A stretch of 64,000 nt of DNA. Origin: SP5GCR1 sp965199685 (GTDB taxonomy: Bacteria > Pseudomonadota > Gammaproteobacteria > Poriferisulfidales > Oxydemutatoraceae). Positions within the stretch are counted from its first letter, which is position 1. The number at the start of each line of letters is the position of its first letter. Position numbers and translations under genes: made by a program. Shown one piece after another: positions 8,926-17,334 of the stretch. The DNA lies in contig OZ241323.1 of assembly GCA_965199685.1 (NCBI GenBank), positions 2,480,001 through 2,544,000 on the forward strand. The letters are read 5' to 3'. The notes beneath the pieces were generated by a model. The model made no database searches, was not told the DNA's origin, and saw only the letters and a list, made by a program, of their open reading frames with translations.

Positions 8926-9449
8926 CATAAATTCGATGGCGCGGGGCGGGTGGAGTCGTGCAGACATGACACGTTTAGGTGGTTTGCGTAAATTGATGGC
9001 GCAAGCGGTTGAGGTTGTGCAAGTACGATACTTTAGGGAGGGCATGTTAGCCCTCCCCTACGGTGGTCGTCATAAATTCGATGGCGCGGGGCGGGTGGAG
9101 TCGTGCAGACATGACACGTTTAGGTGGTTTGCGTAATTTGATGGCGCAAGCGGTTGAGGTCGTGCAAGTACGGTACTTTAGGGAGGGCATGTTAGCCCTC
9201 CCCTACGGTGGTCGTCATAAATTCGATGGCGCGGGGCGGGTGGAGTCGTTCAGACATGACACATTCAAGTGGTTTGCGTAATTTGATGGCGCAAGCGGTT
9301 GAGGTCGTGCAAGTACGGTACTTTAGGGAGGGCATGTTAGCCCTCCCCTACGGTGGTCGTCATAAATTCGATGGCGCGGGGCGGGTGGAGTCGTTCAGAC
9401 ATGACACATTCAAGTGGTTTGCGTAATTTGATGGCGCAAGGCGATTGAG
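8926..9449. repeat. 145-bp tandem repeat, about 3.6 copies
   Basis: Units start at 8926, 9071, 9216 and 9361, an exact 145-base period. Each unit runs CATAAATTCGATGGCGCGGG...GTGGAGTCG...GGTGGTTTGCGTAA...GATGGCGCAAGCGGTTGAG...GGGAGGGCATG-TTAGCCCTCCC...GGTGGTCGT, and so contains one palindromic hairpin. The last copy is partial and runs into the next gene. Copies differ by a few substitutions; the second and third boundaries share the most recent changes. Confidence 0.92.
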
Positions 9450-10340
9450 ATGATACAAGTACAACATCCTGATAAGCGTGGGACAATCTTTATTGAACAA
9501 GCAGAGGTGCTTGATCATAGTGCATATCCCGCGCAACAATATCGCATGATTTTGCACGCACCGCGTTGCGCAGAAACCGCACATCCTGCCAATTTCGTGC
9601 ATCTGCGCTGCAGCGATGCATTGGCAATGCGGCGACCGTATTCAATTATGTCGGTATCAAGGCAGCAAGGTCGTATAGAACTGCTATACAAGGTGGTCGG
9701 TAAAGGCGGTCAGGCACTGTCGCAGAAGCAAGTCGGCGATGAGGTCAATCTTATGGGGCCGATAGGCAATTGCTTTACGCCGCAGCCACAGCGTCCTGAG
9801 TTATTATTGCTGGGCGGCGGGGTCGGCATCCCCCCGATATTTTTCTTGGCACAACAAATCAAACAAGATAACACTTATAAGCCTTTGGTCATGGTTGCCT
9901 CAGAGGTTCCGTTCCCCTTTGAGTTAAAACCCTCGCAGTTGCAGGTATCAGAAATAAGCCCCAATTATCATCTCGCTTTGGTAGAACTTGAGATGCTTGG
10001 CATTGCGTCGCGGCTTGCAAGCGGGCGCAAAAAACAGGGCTGCTTTAACGGTTATATAGATGCCTTCGCGCGCGCCTATTTAGAAAAAATATCTCTGCAG
10101 AGGCTGGAGCGCACGGAGATATTTGCTTGCGGTCCCGAAGCAATGCTAAAAAGCGTCACCAAACTTTCCTCCGAGTTTGGGGTGCCGTGCCAACTTGCAG
10201 TGGAGGAGTATATGGCGTGCGGTGTGGGCGGATGTGCCGGTTGCACGATTGCGGTTCGGCAAAACGGCAAGATCAAGATGAAGCGCGTGTGTGTGGATGG
10301 CCCGGTATTTAATGCAAACCAATTAGTGGGCTTTGGCTGA
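9450..10340 (+). CDS. pyrK: PyrK-like iron-sulfur flavoprotein (dihydroorotate dehydrogenase electron transfer subunit type)
   Basis: The 296-residue protein belongs to the ferredoxin-NADP reductase-like superfamily. RRPYSIMS (about residues 61-68) is the FAD site, GGGVGIPPI (about 122-130) the nucleotide site, and CGVGGCAGC plus a later Cys (C257, C262, C265, C281) fit the 2Fe-2S cluster of PyrK. PyrK passes electrons from the PyrD flavin to NAD+. No pyrD is in the window; the pyrB-pyrC' neighbourhood supports a pyrimidine role. The ATG at 9450 follows directly on a tandem repeat and has only a weak ribosome site, so the start is uncertain. Another flavoprotein reductase role is possible. 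It overlaps the next gene by 8 bases. Confidence 0.82.
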   Translation: MIQVQHPDKRGTIFIEQAEVLDHSAYPAQQYRMILHAPRCAETAHPANFVHLRCSDALAMRRPYSIMSVSRQQGRIELLYKVVGKGGQALSQKQVGDEVNLMGPIGNCFTPQPQRPELLLLGGGVGIPPIFFLAQQIKQDNTYKPLVMVASEVPFPFELKPSQLQVSEISPNYHLALVELEMLGIASRLASGRKKQGCFNGYIDAFARAYLEKISLQRLERTEIFACGPEAMLKSVTKLSSEFGVPCQLAVEEYMACGVGGCAGCTIAVRQNGKIKMKRVCVDGPVFNANQLVGFG

Positions 10341-11025
10341 ACATCGGCATATTCGCACCAACCTGTTGCTCGTGCGGGCAGCGATAGCAAAAGCTGAAGC
10401 ACATGCAGGTCGTCCTCAGGGTAGCGTGCGCCTACTCGCAGTTAGCAAAACCAAAAGCATCTCCGAGATTCGCGCCGCACTGGATGCCGGGCAGTACGAT
10501 TTTGGTGAAAACTACTTGCAAGAGGCACTGACTAAAATTTCACAGCTTAAAGATGAAAAAATTCGCTGGCATTTTATAGGTTCTATACAAAGCAACAAAG
10601 CTCGTGATATTGCCCATCATTTTGATTGGGTGCATAGCATAGAAAAAATCTCTACGGCGCAACGCATAGCTCGCCTGCGTCCTGAGACATTACCACCACT
10701 CAATGTATGTCTGCAAGTTAATATAGACCAAGAGCAAAGTAAGTCGGGTTGTAGCATTTCACAAGTGCATGCTTTGGCGGATCAAATCGCACAACTGCCA
10801 CAGCTTGAACTGCGCGGTCTAATGGCTATTCCCAAACCCACCTCGGATACGCAACGTCAATATGAAACGTTTGTGGAATTGCATACCCTGTTTGAACAAA
10901 TGAAACCCCGATATAAAAATTTTGACACGCTTTCCGCCGGCATGAGCGGCGATTTTGAACAGGCGATTAAAGCAGGGACGACACTTATCCGTATCGGCAC
11001 TGCGATCTTCGGGCCTCGTGAATAA
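10333..11025 (+). CDS. yggS: PLP homeostasis protein YggS (PLPBP/PROSC family)
   Basis: The 230-residue protein has the alanine-racemase-like barrel of the YggS family. The PLP-binding Lys is in LLAVSKTK (about residue 39), followed by FGENYLQEA, WHFIGSIQSNK, a GLMAIP segment and a C-terminal LSAGMSGDFEQAIKAGTTLIRIGTAIFG. The family binds pyridoxal phosphate without known catalysis and keeps free PLP balanced. The likely start is TTG at 10333, overlapping the end of the PyrK-like gene. The frame also continues upstream without a better start. Length is normal for the family. Confidence 0.92.
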   Translation: MAEHRHIRTNLLLVRAAIAKAEAHAGRPQGSVRLLAVSKTKSISEIRAALDAGQYDFGENYLQEALTKISQLKDEKIRWHFIGSIQSNKARDIAHHFDWVHSIEKISTAQRIARLRPETLPPLNVCLQVNIDQEQSKSGCSISQVHALADQIAQLPQLELRGLMAIPKPTSDTQRQYETFVELHTLFEQMKPRYKNFDTLSAGMSGDFEQAIKAGTTLIRIGTAIFGPRE

Positions 11026-11041
11026 GATGTGCAAATGCAAT

Positions 11042-11580
11042 GGGGCTGTTGAAAAAGTATCCTTGAGCCGTAGGGGAGGGCTAACATGGGGTTGTTGAAA
11101 AATAGAACCGCCGATTGAGCCAGTAGGTCAATCGGCGTAACATTGTTCAGAACCTTAACAACCACCCCGTCAGGCTTCGCCTGCCACCCCTCCAAAGGAG
11201 GGGAATGTACTAATGCAGACACTTTTTCAACAGCCCCACATGCCCTCCCGAAACGCGACGCGCCTCTACAAGTAGAACCGCCGATTGATCCAGTAGGTCA
11301 ATCGGCGTGACATTGTGCAGAACCTCAACATGGTTGCTTGTCGTACATTATCCTTCGTACGCCATTCAATTTATGGGAACCAAAACCCAAGTGGCGCAAG
11401 CGATTCTGTTCGTGCAGAACGGTACTTTAGGGAGGGCATGTTAGCCCTCCCCTACGGTTTTCATAAATTTGATGGCGCAAGCGGTTGGAGTCGTTCAGAT
11501 ACGACACGTTGAGGTGGTTTGCGTAATTTGATGGCGCGGGCGGTTAGGTTTTTGCGATGGCGGTACTTTTCAACAGCTCC
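11042..11580. repeat. Composite repeat region bounded by GGGGCTGTTGAAAAAG / CTTTTCAACAGCTCC ends
   Basis: The outer ends at 11042 and 11566-11580 are inverted copies of the same terminal sequence. Between them lie palindromes GGGAGGGC-ATGTTA-GCCCTCCC, hairpins of the CGCCGATTGA type (11109-11137 and 11279-11307) and the CAAGCGGTT module. A second, younger element is nested at 11088-11237. No target duplication of the outer element was recognised. Confidence 0.75.
11088..11237. mobile_element. Non-autonomous inverted-repeat element (MITE-like), nested in a palindrome
   Basis: About 150 bp with ends GGGGTTGTTGAAAAA and TTTTTCAACAGCCCC. It interrupts the palindrome GGGAGGGCTAACAT/GCCCTCCCG at its centre and is flanked by ACAT at 11084-11087 and 11238-11241, a 4-bp target duplication. 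Inside are the CGCCGATTGA hairpin and the CACCCCGTC module. Confidence 0.85.
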
Positions 11581-11587
11581 AATCGTG

Positions 11588-11842
11588 TCATAAAAAGTTT
11601 ATCATCAAACCAACTGCTGCAATTATTATTCCGGTATTGATTGCAAAGACTACACATATTAGTTTCGTTAATCTAACTTCTTGTTCTGACATTTTTTCTA
11701 TTAGCCTAGTTTCTAATTTCGCTAAGTCGGTCTTTGTCGTTACCTCTTTTGCACTCGAAAAATCGGCTATAGCTTTTTCCACTTCATCATCTGTGGCATC
11801 AGGTATTCTTCTAAATAAATTGTATAGGGCTATATCAGACAT
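11588..11842 (-). CDS. Small coiled-coil membrane protein (DUF1640/CCDC90-like)
   Basis: The 84-residue protein has a charged helical N-terminal two thirds (LAKLETRLIEKMSEQEVRLTKL) predicted to form a coiled coil, and one C-terminal transmembrane helix (about residues 61-83). This pattern, with TKTDLAKLETRLIEKM, matches the short DUF1640/CCDC90-like proteins widespread in proteobacteria, whose role is unknown. It is an isolated gene between repeat arrays, with only a weak ribosome site. The call rests on the coiled-coil plus membrane-anchor layout and moderate sequence resemblance. Confidence 0.7.
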   Translation of the reverse strand: MSDIALYNLFRRIPDATDDEVEKAIADFSSAKEVTTKTDLAKLETRLIEKMSEQEVRLTKLICVVFAINTGIIIAAVGLMINFL

Positions 11843-11929
11843 GTTTTTCTCTTCGTTGTGTTATCAAAACCAATAGTTTACGCTAACTATTTGTTATCTA
11901 CCATATATTTGTTAAGTGACTGGATTCAT

Positions 11930-12135
11930 GCAAGTCTGCCCTTACGGTTTTCATAAATTGAATGGCGCAAGCGGTTAGGGTCGTTCAGATACGACAAGTT
12001 GAGGTGGTTTGCGTAAATTTGATGGCTCGTGGCGGTTGGTTGGTGTAAAGATGGTGGGTACGCAAAAAACCACCCCGTCGGGCTACGCCCGCCACCCCTC
12101 CAAAGGAGGGGAATGGTCCGACCCTACAATTTCAC
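11930..12135. repeat. Dispersed repeat modules upstream of aroC
   Basis: Contains CCTTACGGTTTTCATAAATTG, GATGGCGCAAGCGGTTAGG, GTGGTTTGCGTAA and a CACCCCGTCGGGC-TAC-GCCCGCCACCCCTCC module, in which the inner stem is GGGC/GCCC instead of the AGGC/GCCT seen elsewhere. No gene before aroC. Confidence 0.7.
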
Positions 12136-12209
12136 CAACCACATATGGGGGGGTGAATTTATTTTGGGAAGTTCGGCAATTAAATCATACAAGCGGTTAC
12201 AATAGCGAA

Positions 12210-13280
12210 ATGGCAGGTAATACGATAGGAAAGATTTTTACGGTCACCACCTTCGGGGAAAGTCACGGCCCGGCAATTGGTGCAATCGTTGACGGTTGTC
12301 CGCCTCAGTTGGAATTGACCGAACAGGATATACAGACCGACCTAGACCGCAGACGACCAGGGCAAAGCCGTTATACCAGCCAGCGCCGGGAAACCGATCA
12401 AGTGCGTATTTCGTCGGGTGTGTTTGAGGGTAAAACAACCGGCACACCGATCGGATTGCTGATAGAAAATGTAGACCAACGTTCGCGAGATTACGAACAG
12501 ATCAAGAACAAGTTTCGTCCCGGCCATGCAGATTATACTTATCAAAAGAAATACGGCTTCAGGGATTATCGTGGCGGCGGTCGCTCTTCGGCACGCGAGA
12601 CTGCGATGCGTGTTGCGGCGGGTGCAATTGCCAAAAAATATCTGCACAAGCACTATGGCATTACGATACGCGGTTGGCTGGCAAAAATAGGCACCTTAGA
12701 CATACAACCCACACATTTGGATGAAATCAACAACAACTGCTTCTTTAGCCCCGACCCTGAGTGCATCAAAGATATAGAGGAGTATATAGAGCGTCTGCGC
12801 CGTGAAGGCAACTCAGTGGGGGCGCAGCTTCATATCACGGCAAACAATATGGTTGCCGGCTGGGGAGAGCCAGTCTTTGATCGGTTGGATGCCGATATTG
12901 CCCATGCGATGATGAGCATCAACGCAGTCAAAGGTGTTGCGATTGGTGCCGGCTTTGATTGCGTGCAACAAACCGGCAGTGAGCATCGCGACGAGCTAAC
13001 ACCGCAAGGCTTTGTCGGTAATAACGCCGGCGGTGTTTTGGGCGGGATATCAAGTGGGCAAGATATAGAAGTGGATGTTGCTTTCAAGCCGACTTCGAGT
13101 ATCCGCATCGCCGGCAACACGATAGACAAAGACGGCAATGCAAGCGAGATTATCACGACTGGACGCCACGACCCATGTGTGGGTATTCGCGCAGTACCCA
13201 TAGCCGAAGCCATGTTGGCAATCGTGCTTATGGATCATTGTTTGCGCCACCGAGGACAAAATTTTGACCTAAGCGATTAA
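12210..13280 (+). CDS. aroC: Chorismate synthase
   Basis: AroC converts 5-enolpyruvylshikimate 3-phosphate to chorismate, the last shared step of aromatic amino acid synthesis, using reduced FMN. The 356-residue protein carries the signatures GESHGPAIG, RRRPGQSRYTSQR, RPGHADYTY, GGGRSSARETAMR and GGISSGQDI in order. The open frame extends upstream to 12009, but that part is translated repeat; the ATG at 12210 (MAGNTIGKIFTVTTFGESHG) matches the conserved family start and gives the normal length. The MFS gene follows 4 bases after the stop, so they are probably cotranscribed. Confidence 0.95.
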   Translation: MAGNTIGKIFTVTTFGESHGPAIGAIVDGCPPQLELTEQDIQTDLDRRRPGQSRYTSQRRETDQVRISSGVFEGKTTGTPIGLLIENVDQRSRDYEQIKNKFRPGHADYTYQKKYGFRDYRGGGRSSARETAMRVAAGAIAKKYLHKHYGITIRGWLAKIGTLDIQPTHLDEINNNCFFSPDPECIKDIEEYIERLRREGNSVGAQLHITANNMVAGWGEPVFDRLDADIAHAMMSINAVKGVAIGAGFDCVQQTGSEHRDELTPQGFVGNNAGGVLGGISSGQDIEVDVAFKPTSSIRIAGNTIDKDGNASEIITTGRHDPCVGIRAVPIAEAMLAIVLMDHCLRHRGQNFDLSD

Positions 13281-13284
13281 AGCG

Positions 13285-14442
13285 ATGCCAAATCGCTTTG
13301 TTTGGTTCTCAGCCTTTTATTTTTTCTATTTTGCAACACTAGGCACATATCTACCGTATTGGCCTATCTACCTAGAGGCGCAAGGATTTGCACTCCAAGA
13401 AATCGGGGAATTGATGGCCATCGCATTGCTTACCAAAATCTTTGCACCGTATATATGGGGATGGCTTGCAGATCGTCTGCAGCGACGATTGATACTAATA
13501 CGCTGGAGTGATTTCATCGCCTTCTTGGTTTTCATCCCGATATTTTATGCAAAAGATTACCAAACGGTTGCAATCATTTTGTTCTTATTCAGTTTCTTTT
13601 GGAATGCTTCCTTACCCCAAGTGGAAGTGCTAACTTTAAGCAACCTGAAATACCATGCGCACCGTTATAGTTTGATTCGGCTTTGGGGGTCAGTTGGCTT
13701 TATCGCAATGAATGTTGTCGGGGCATGGCTGATTTCGGTGCGGGGTGCCGATGCCATTCCCTGGTTGATGTTATCGTTGTTGTTTTTTCTATGGCTCACG
13801 ACTCAGACTTTATCGGAACCCAGATCGTCGCTTCCGACCACCCGCATCCCAAGCATCATACATGCCTTCAATGCGCCTATTATTGCGTTATTCGTAATAT
13901 GTTTTTTAATACAATTCGTCCACGGACCTTACTATGCTTATTTCACTATTTATATGCAGGAACAAGGCTACACAACCTACACCATAGGTTGGTTTTGGGC
14001 AATCGGCGTAATTGCCGAAGTTCTAGTATTCCTTTATTGCAGTACTTTGCTTCGCAGATATAGCATCATTCGCTTGCTGTTCATCGTGATTATGGCAACT
14101 GCATTGCGATGGTTATTGCTCGCCTATTATCAAGACCAGTTCGCCGTCGTGTTAGTTGCCCAAAGCCTGCATGCCATAACGTTCGGAGTCCACCATGCGG
14201 TTTTGATTAACGCAATCTCAAAGCTGCTGCCCAGCGGTTTAGAGGGTCGCGGACTGGCTTTATATTCTTCGCTGAGCTTCGGTTTGGGCGGAGGTCTCGG
14301 CACCTATCTCGCAAGCCAATTATGGGAACAAATACCAAGCCAGCAATTATTCGTTTACACCGCTTTGGTCACTTTGATCGCGTTGTTCTGCTTGCTTCCG
14401 TTGTTCAAGGCAAAAGGAAGCGAAGCGTTGCGGTCGCCATAG
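13285..14442 (+). CDS. MFS transporter of the HcaT/MFS_1-like group
   Basis: The 385-residue protein has about twelve hydrophobic segments, beginning with FYFFYFATLGTYLPYWPIYLEAQGF, typical of the small MFS group that includes HcaT and the LacY-like nucleoside/sugar symporters. The loop between helices 2 and 3 reads GWLADRLQRR, and WNASLPQVEVLTL matches the group motif. Substrate cannot be told from sequence. It follows aroC by 4 bases. Its 3' end overlaps the convergent aat gene by 96 bases, an unusually long overlap. Confidence 0.85.
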   Translation: MPNRFVWFSAFYFFYFATLGTYLPYWPIYLEAQGFALQEIGELMAIALLTKIFAPYIWGWLADRLQRRLILIRWSDFIAFLVFIPIFYAKDYQTVAIILFLFSFFWNASLPQVEVLTLSNLKYHAHRYSLIRLWGSVGFIAMNVVGAWLISVRGADAIPWLMLSLLFFLWLTTQTLSEPRSSLPTTRIPSIIHAFNAPIIALFVICFLIQFVHGPYYAYFTIYMQEQGYTTYTIGWFWAIGVIAEVLVFLYCSTLLRRYSIIRLLFIVIMATALRWLLLAYYQDQFAVVLVAQSLHAITFGVHHAVLINAISKLLPSGLEGRGLALYSSLSFGLGGGLGTYLASQLWEQIPSQQLFVYTALVTLIALFCLLPLFKAKGSEALRSP

Positions 14443-15102
14443 CTCAGGAGGTGTTTGCTGACTGCAAAACTTAGAGACATATTCGGTAAATTGCTCACGG
14501 CTGATATTAAACGCACCGAGGGTTTGTAAATGCGGTGATTGCACTTGGCAATCTATCAACCTGAGTTGGTGCGCATAGAGATACTGGCACAGATAAAACA
14601 ATGCAACCTTTGAGGCATTGCTAGTCTTGGAAAACATGGACTCCCCAAAAAACATACACCCGATACCTACACCATACAAACCACCGACTAAGTCGCCTTG
14701 GTCATAGACTTCCACTGAGTGTGCATAACCCGCATGGTGCAGTTTTAGATAAGCATTTCTCATCTCATTGGTGATCCAAGTCGTCCCACGCCGACCTCTG
14801 GGTGCCGCACAATGCTCAATTACCGCTCTAAAGTCATGGTCTAATCTAATATCGGAGAATTTTGATTTGATATCTTTGTTTAAGCTACGGCTCACACGTA
14901 GCCCGTTTGTCAACAAAACCATCCTGGGATTCGGCGACCACCATAGCAAAGGTTGTCCTGCTTCGTACCAAGGAAAAATGCCACGTCGGTATGCAACATA
15001 TAAAGTTTCCACTTCAAGGTTGCCACCGATGGCAAGCAACCCGTCGGCATCGGCAAGAGAAATGTCGGGGAAATGCGGATGTCGTTCATCAAGTTCAACC
15101 AT
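14347..15102 (-). CDS. aat: Leucyl/phenylalanyl-tRNA-protein transferase
   Basis: Aat attaches Leu or Phe to proteins with N-terminal Lys or Arg, marking them for ClpAP degradation. The 251-residue protein has FPDISLADADGLLAIGG, AYRRGIFPWYEAGQPLLWWSPNPR, GRRGTTWI, a GGLYGVGIGCMFFGESMFS core and LIDCQVQSPHLQTLGA, all family signatures. The frame runs upstream to 15231, but the ATG at 15102 matches the family start and overlaps the upstream gene by 8 bases. The C-terminal tail is extended, Glu/Gln-rich, and lies inside the opposite MFS gene. Confidence 0.93.
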   Translation of the reverse strand: MVELDERHPHFPDISLADADGLLAIGGNLEVETLYVAYRRGIFPWYEAGQPLLWWSPNPRMVLLTNGLRVSRSLNKDIKSKFSDIRLDHDFRAVIEHCAAPRGRRGTTWITNEMRNAYLKLHHAGYAHSVEVYDQGDLVGGLYGVGIGCMFFGESMFSKTSNASKVALFYLCQYLYAHQLRLIDCQVQSPHLQTLGAFNISREQFTEYVSKFCSQQTPPELWRPQRFASFCLEQRKQAEQRDQSDQSGVNE

Positions 15103-16327
15103 CTCTAGGCTTTTGTGCTGTGTCCGTCGTGGCTGGTTCGGGTTTGGTAATCGGCAGGGCATCATCGCGGTAAGGCAGATAAGACCAGCTATCGTCAATG
15201 TACTGAGTAACTGCATTTTGCTCATGCTCACAAAATTTTATCGCTGCCTCCATAAAGCTGGAATGGGCAAGCCAGTGTGCTGATTGAGTTGCGGTGGGTA
15301 GAAACCCGCGAGCGAGCTTATGCGCACCCTGCGCGCCCGGCTCAAAACGTTTCAAGCCGTTGCGGATGCAGTATTCTATGCCGGCGTAATAGCATGTCTC
15401 AAAATGCAAACAGTCGTGATAATCCTTTACTCCCCAATGACGACCGTACAGGGTGTCCGCGCTGCGCAGGTTAATCGCACAAGCAATCACTTGATTGTCG
15501 CACATCGCTAATACTACGACGACGTTTTCGGGCATCGTCCGTCCTATCTCTTCAAAGAAAGCACGCGACAAAGTCGGCACGCCGCTTTTCACATTGAAAA
15601 GACTACTATAGAGACCATGAATTTCTTGCCATAACTCAGGAGATATTTCATCTCCGTGCAGTAACTTCATGGCGATTTTTTGTTCTCGCACCAATCGCCG
15701 TTCTCGTTGTATCATCTTGCGCTTCTTTGAACGTAGCGTCGATAAAAAATCATCAAAGCTGTGATACGCATTGTTACACCAATGATACTGACAATCGACA
15801 CGGAATGCGAACCGATGTCGTTGGAGGTGCAGATTGTCCGACTCGTTTGGGAATAACCAATGCACCCCAGAATAATTCTGGTGTTCAACCACTTTTATCG
15901 CTACATTGATCAATGCATCTTTATAGCTATCGTCGCAGCAAAGCAGTCGCTCACCGACAATCGGTGTATAAGGAATAGCAGAGACCATTTTGGGATAGTA
16001 GTTAATGCCGTGCGAGTGATACGCCTGCTCCCATGCCCAATCAAAAACAAACTCGCCGTAGTTATTCGTTTTGATATACAAGGGCAACGCCGCACGCAAA
16101 GTGCCTTGCTTGTCGCGCAAGACGATATGGCAAGGGTACCAACCGTAGTCATGCAAACAGCCGTTCTGCTCAAGGGCGCGTAGAAACTCGTGGCGTGTAA
16201 AAGGACTATCGTGCTTGCGCAACGAATTCCACTCGTCGGCACCAATCTCGTCTATATTGGTGCTAATCTTTGCAGAGAGATTTTTATCTGTGGTTTGATA
16301 GTTAGCGGCGGAAGCGGAGTCAAGCAT
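15095..16327 (-). CDS. GNAT-fold acyltransferase, DUF482 (FemAB-like)
   Basis: The 410-residue protein matches the DUF482 family (peptidoglycan biosynthesis/recognition-like), with FTRHEFLRALEQNGC, LPLYIKTNNYGEFVFDWAWEQAYHSHG, YYPKMVSAIPYTPI, KKRKMIQRERR, YGRHWGV and FEPGAQGAHKLARGF. These are the conserved blocks of the family. The biochemical reaction is unknown; a GNAT/FemAB fold suggests acyl or aminoacyl transfer. It overlaps trxB upstream and aat downstream by 8 bases each, forming a tight trxB-DUF482-aat operon. The DUF482-aat pairing is common in proteobacteria. Confidence 0.88.
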   Translation of the reverse strand: MLDSASAANYQTTDKNLSAKISTNIDEIGADEWNSLRKHDSPFTRHEFLRALEQNGCLHDYGWYPCHIVLRDKQGTLRAALPLYIKTNNYGEFVFDWAWEQAYHSHGINYYPKMVSAIPYTPIVGERLLCCDDSYKDALINVAIKVVEHQNYSGVHWLFPNESDNLHLQRHRFAFRVDCQYHWCNNAYHSFDDFLSTLRSKKRKMIQRERRLVREQKIAMKLLHGDEISPELWQEIHGLYSSLFNVKSGVPTLSRAFFEEIGRTMPENVVVVLAMCDNQVIACAINLRSADTLYGRHWGVKDYHDCLHFETCYYAGIEYCIRNGLKRFEPGAQGAHKLARGFLPTATQSAHWLAHSSFMEAAIKFCEHEQNAVTQYIDDSWSYLPYRDDALPITKPEPATTDTAQKPRDG

Positions 16328-17285
16328 TGTTATCCAGACTATCTAGATAACGCTCGGCATCCAAAGCTGCCATACAACCAGTGCCTGCCGAGGTGACCGC
16401 TTGTCTATAAACATGATCCATCACATCCCCAGCCGCAAAAACACCGGGAACGCTACTCATTGTCGCATCGCCTTCGCTACCGCTTTTGACCTTGATATAG
16501 CCGCCCTCCATATCAAGCTGCCCTGCAAAAATATCGGTATTGGGCTTATGTCCTATCGCAATAAAAACACCTTTGACTTCAAGCTCGGTTATCTCGTTGT
16601 CGGGACGAGTCTTGATTTTGATCCCCGACACACCTTTATCGTCCCCCAACACCTCGGCAAGTTCCGAATTCCACTGGATTGCAATGTTTTCTTTATCAAA
16701 CAGCTTGTGTTGCAATATCTTGTCAGCACGCAACTTGTCGCGACGATGTATCAGGGTGACCTCAGTGGCAATGTTGGATAGATACAGTGCCTCCTCTACC
16801 GCAGTATCCCCGCCGCCTATAACTGCCACCTTTTCACCTTTGTAGAAAAAGCCGTCGCAAGTAGCACACGCCGATACCCCTTTGCCTTGATAACGTTGTT
16901 CGGACTCTAAGCCTAGATAGAGTGCCGACGCACCTGTCGCAATAATCAACGCATCACAACTATAGCTATCTCCCATTTCACCTTTTAAGCGAAAAGGTCT
17001 GTTTTTGAGATCTACTTCGCTGATCTGATCTAGAACAATAGGATTGTTATAACGCTGGGCATGAGCCAACATTTGTTCCATCAACTCAGGGCCTTGTAAA
17101 TCAGTTTTGCCACCTGGCCAATTATCTACTTCGGTTGTGGTCATCAATTGTCCTCCTTGCTCTAATCCAGTTATCAACATAGGATTTAGATTTGCACGCG
17201 ATGCATAGACTACGGCGGTATATCCTGCCGGACCTGAACCTAATATGATTAAACGCGTATGCTTTGTTGAAGTATTGTTTGACAT
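16320..17285 (-). CDS. trxB: Thioredoxin reductase
   Basis: TrxB uses NADPH and FAD to reduce thioredoxin. The 321-residue protein has the FAD site GSGPAGYTA (residues 17-25), the redox CATC (C140 and C143) in CATCDGFFYKG, the NADPH loop GGGDTAVEEALYL with HRRDKLRA, and the C-terminal FAAGDVMDHVYRQAVTSAG. Length and spacing are typical. The start has an ATG in MSNNTST. It is the first gene of the minus-strand trxB-DUF482-aat operon, and its upstream gap is filled with repeats. Confidence 0.95.
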   Translation of the reverse strand: MSNNTSTKHTRLIILGSGPAGYTAVVYASRANLNPMLITGLEQGGQLMTTTEVDNWPGGKTDLQGPELMEQMLAHAQRYNNPIVLDQISEVDLKNRPFRLKGEMGDSYSCDALIIATGASALYLGLESEQRYQGKGVSACATCDGFFYKGEKVAVIGGGDTAVEEALYLSNIATEVTLIHRRDKLRADKILQHKLFDKENIAIQWNSELAEVLGDDKGVSGIKIKTRPDNEITELEVKGVFIAIGHKPNTDIFAGQLDMEGGYIKVKSGSEGDATMSSVPGVFAAGDVMDHVYRQAVTSAGTGCMAALDAERYLDSLDNNA

Positions 17286-17334
17286 TGCCCCGCTCTATAA
17301 AATTATTTATTATACCGAATAATACATCAATCTG

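Noticed and set aside
8644..9426. Several open frames of 60-135 codons on both strands
   Set aside because: They are translations of tandem and dispersed repeats, repeat with the same period as the DNA, and lack ribosome sites or a family match.
8926..9449. Possible CRISPR array
   Set aside because: The whole 145-base unit repeats, with no short repeat and unique spacer alternation, and no cas gene is nearby.
15103..15231. 43-codon N-terminal extension of aat
   Set aside because: The extension overlaps the DUF482 coding end; the internal ATG matches the family start and gives an 8-base operon overlap.
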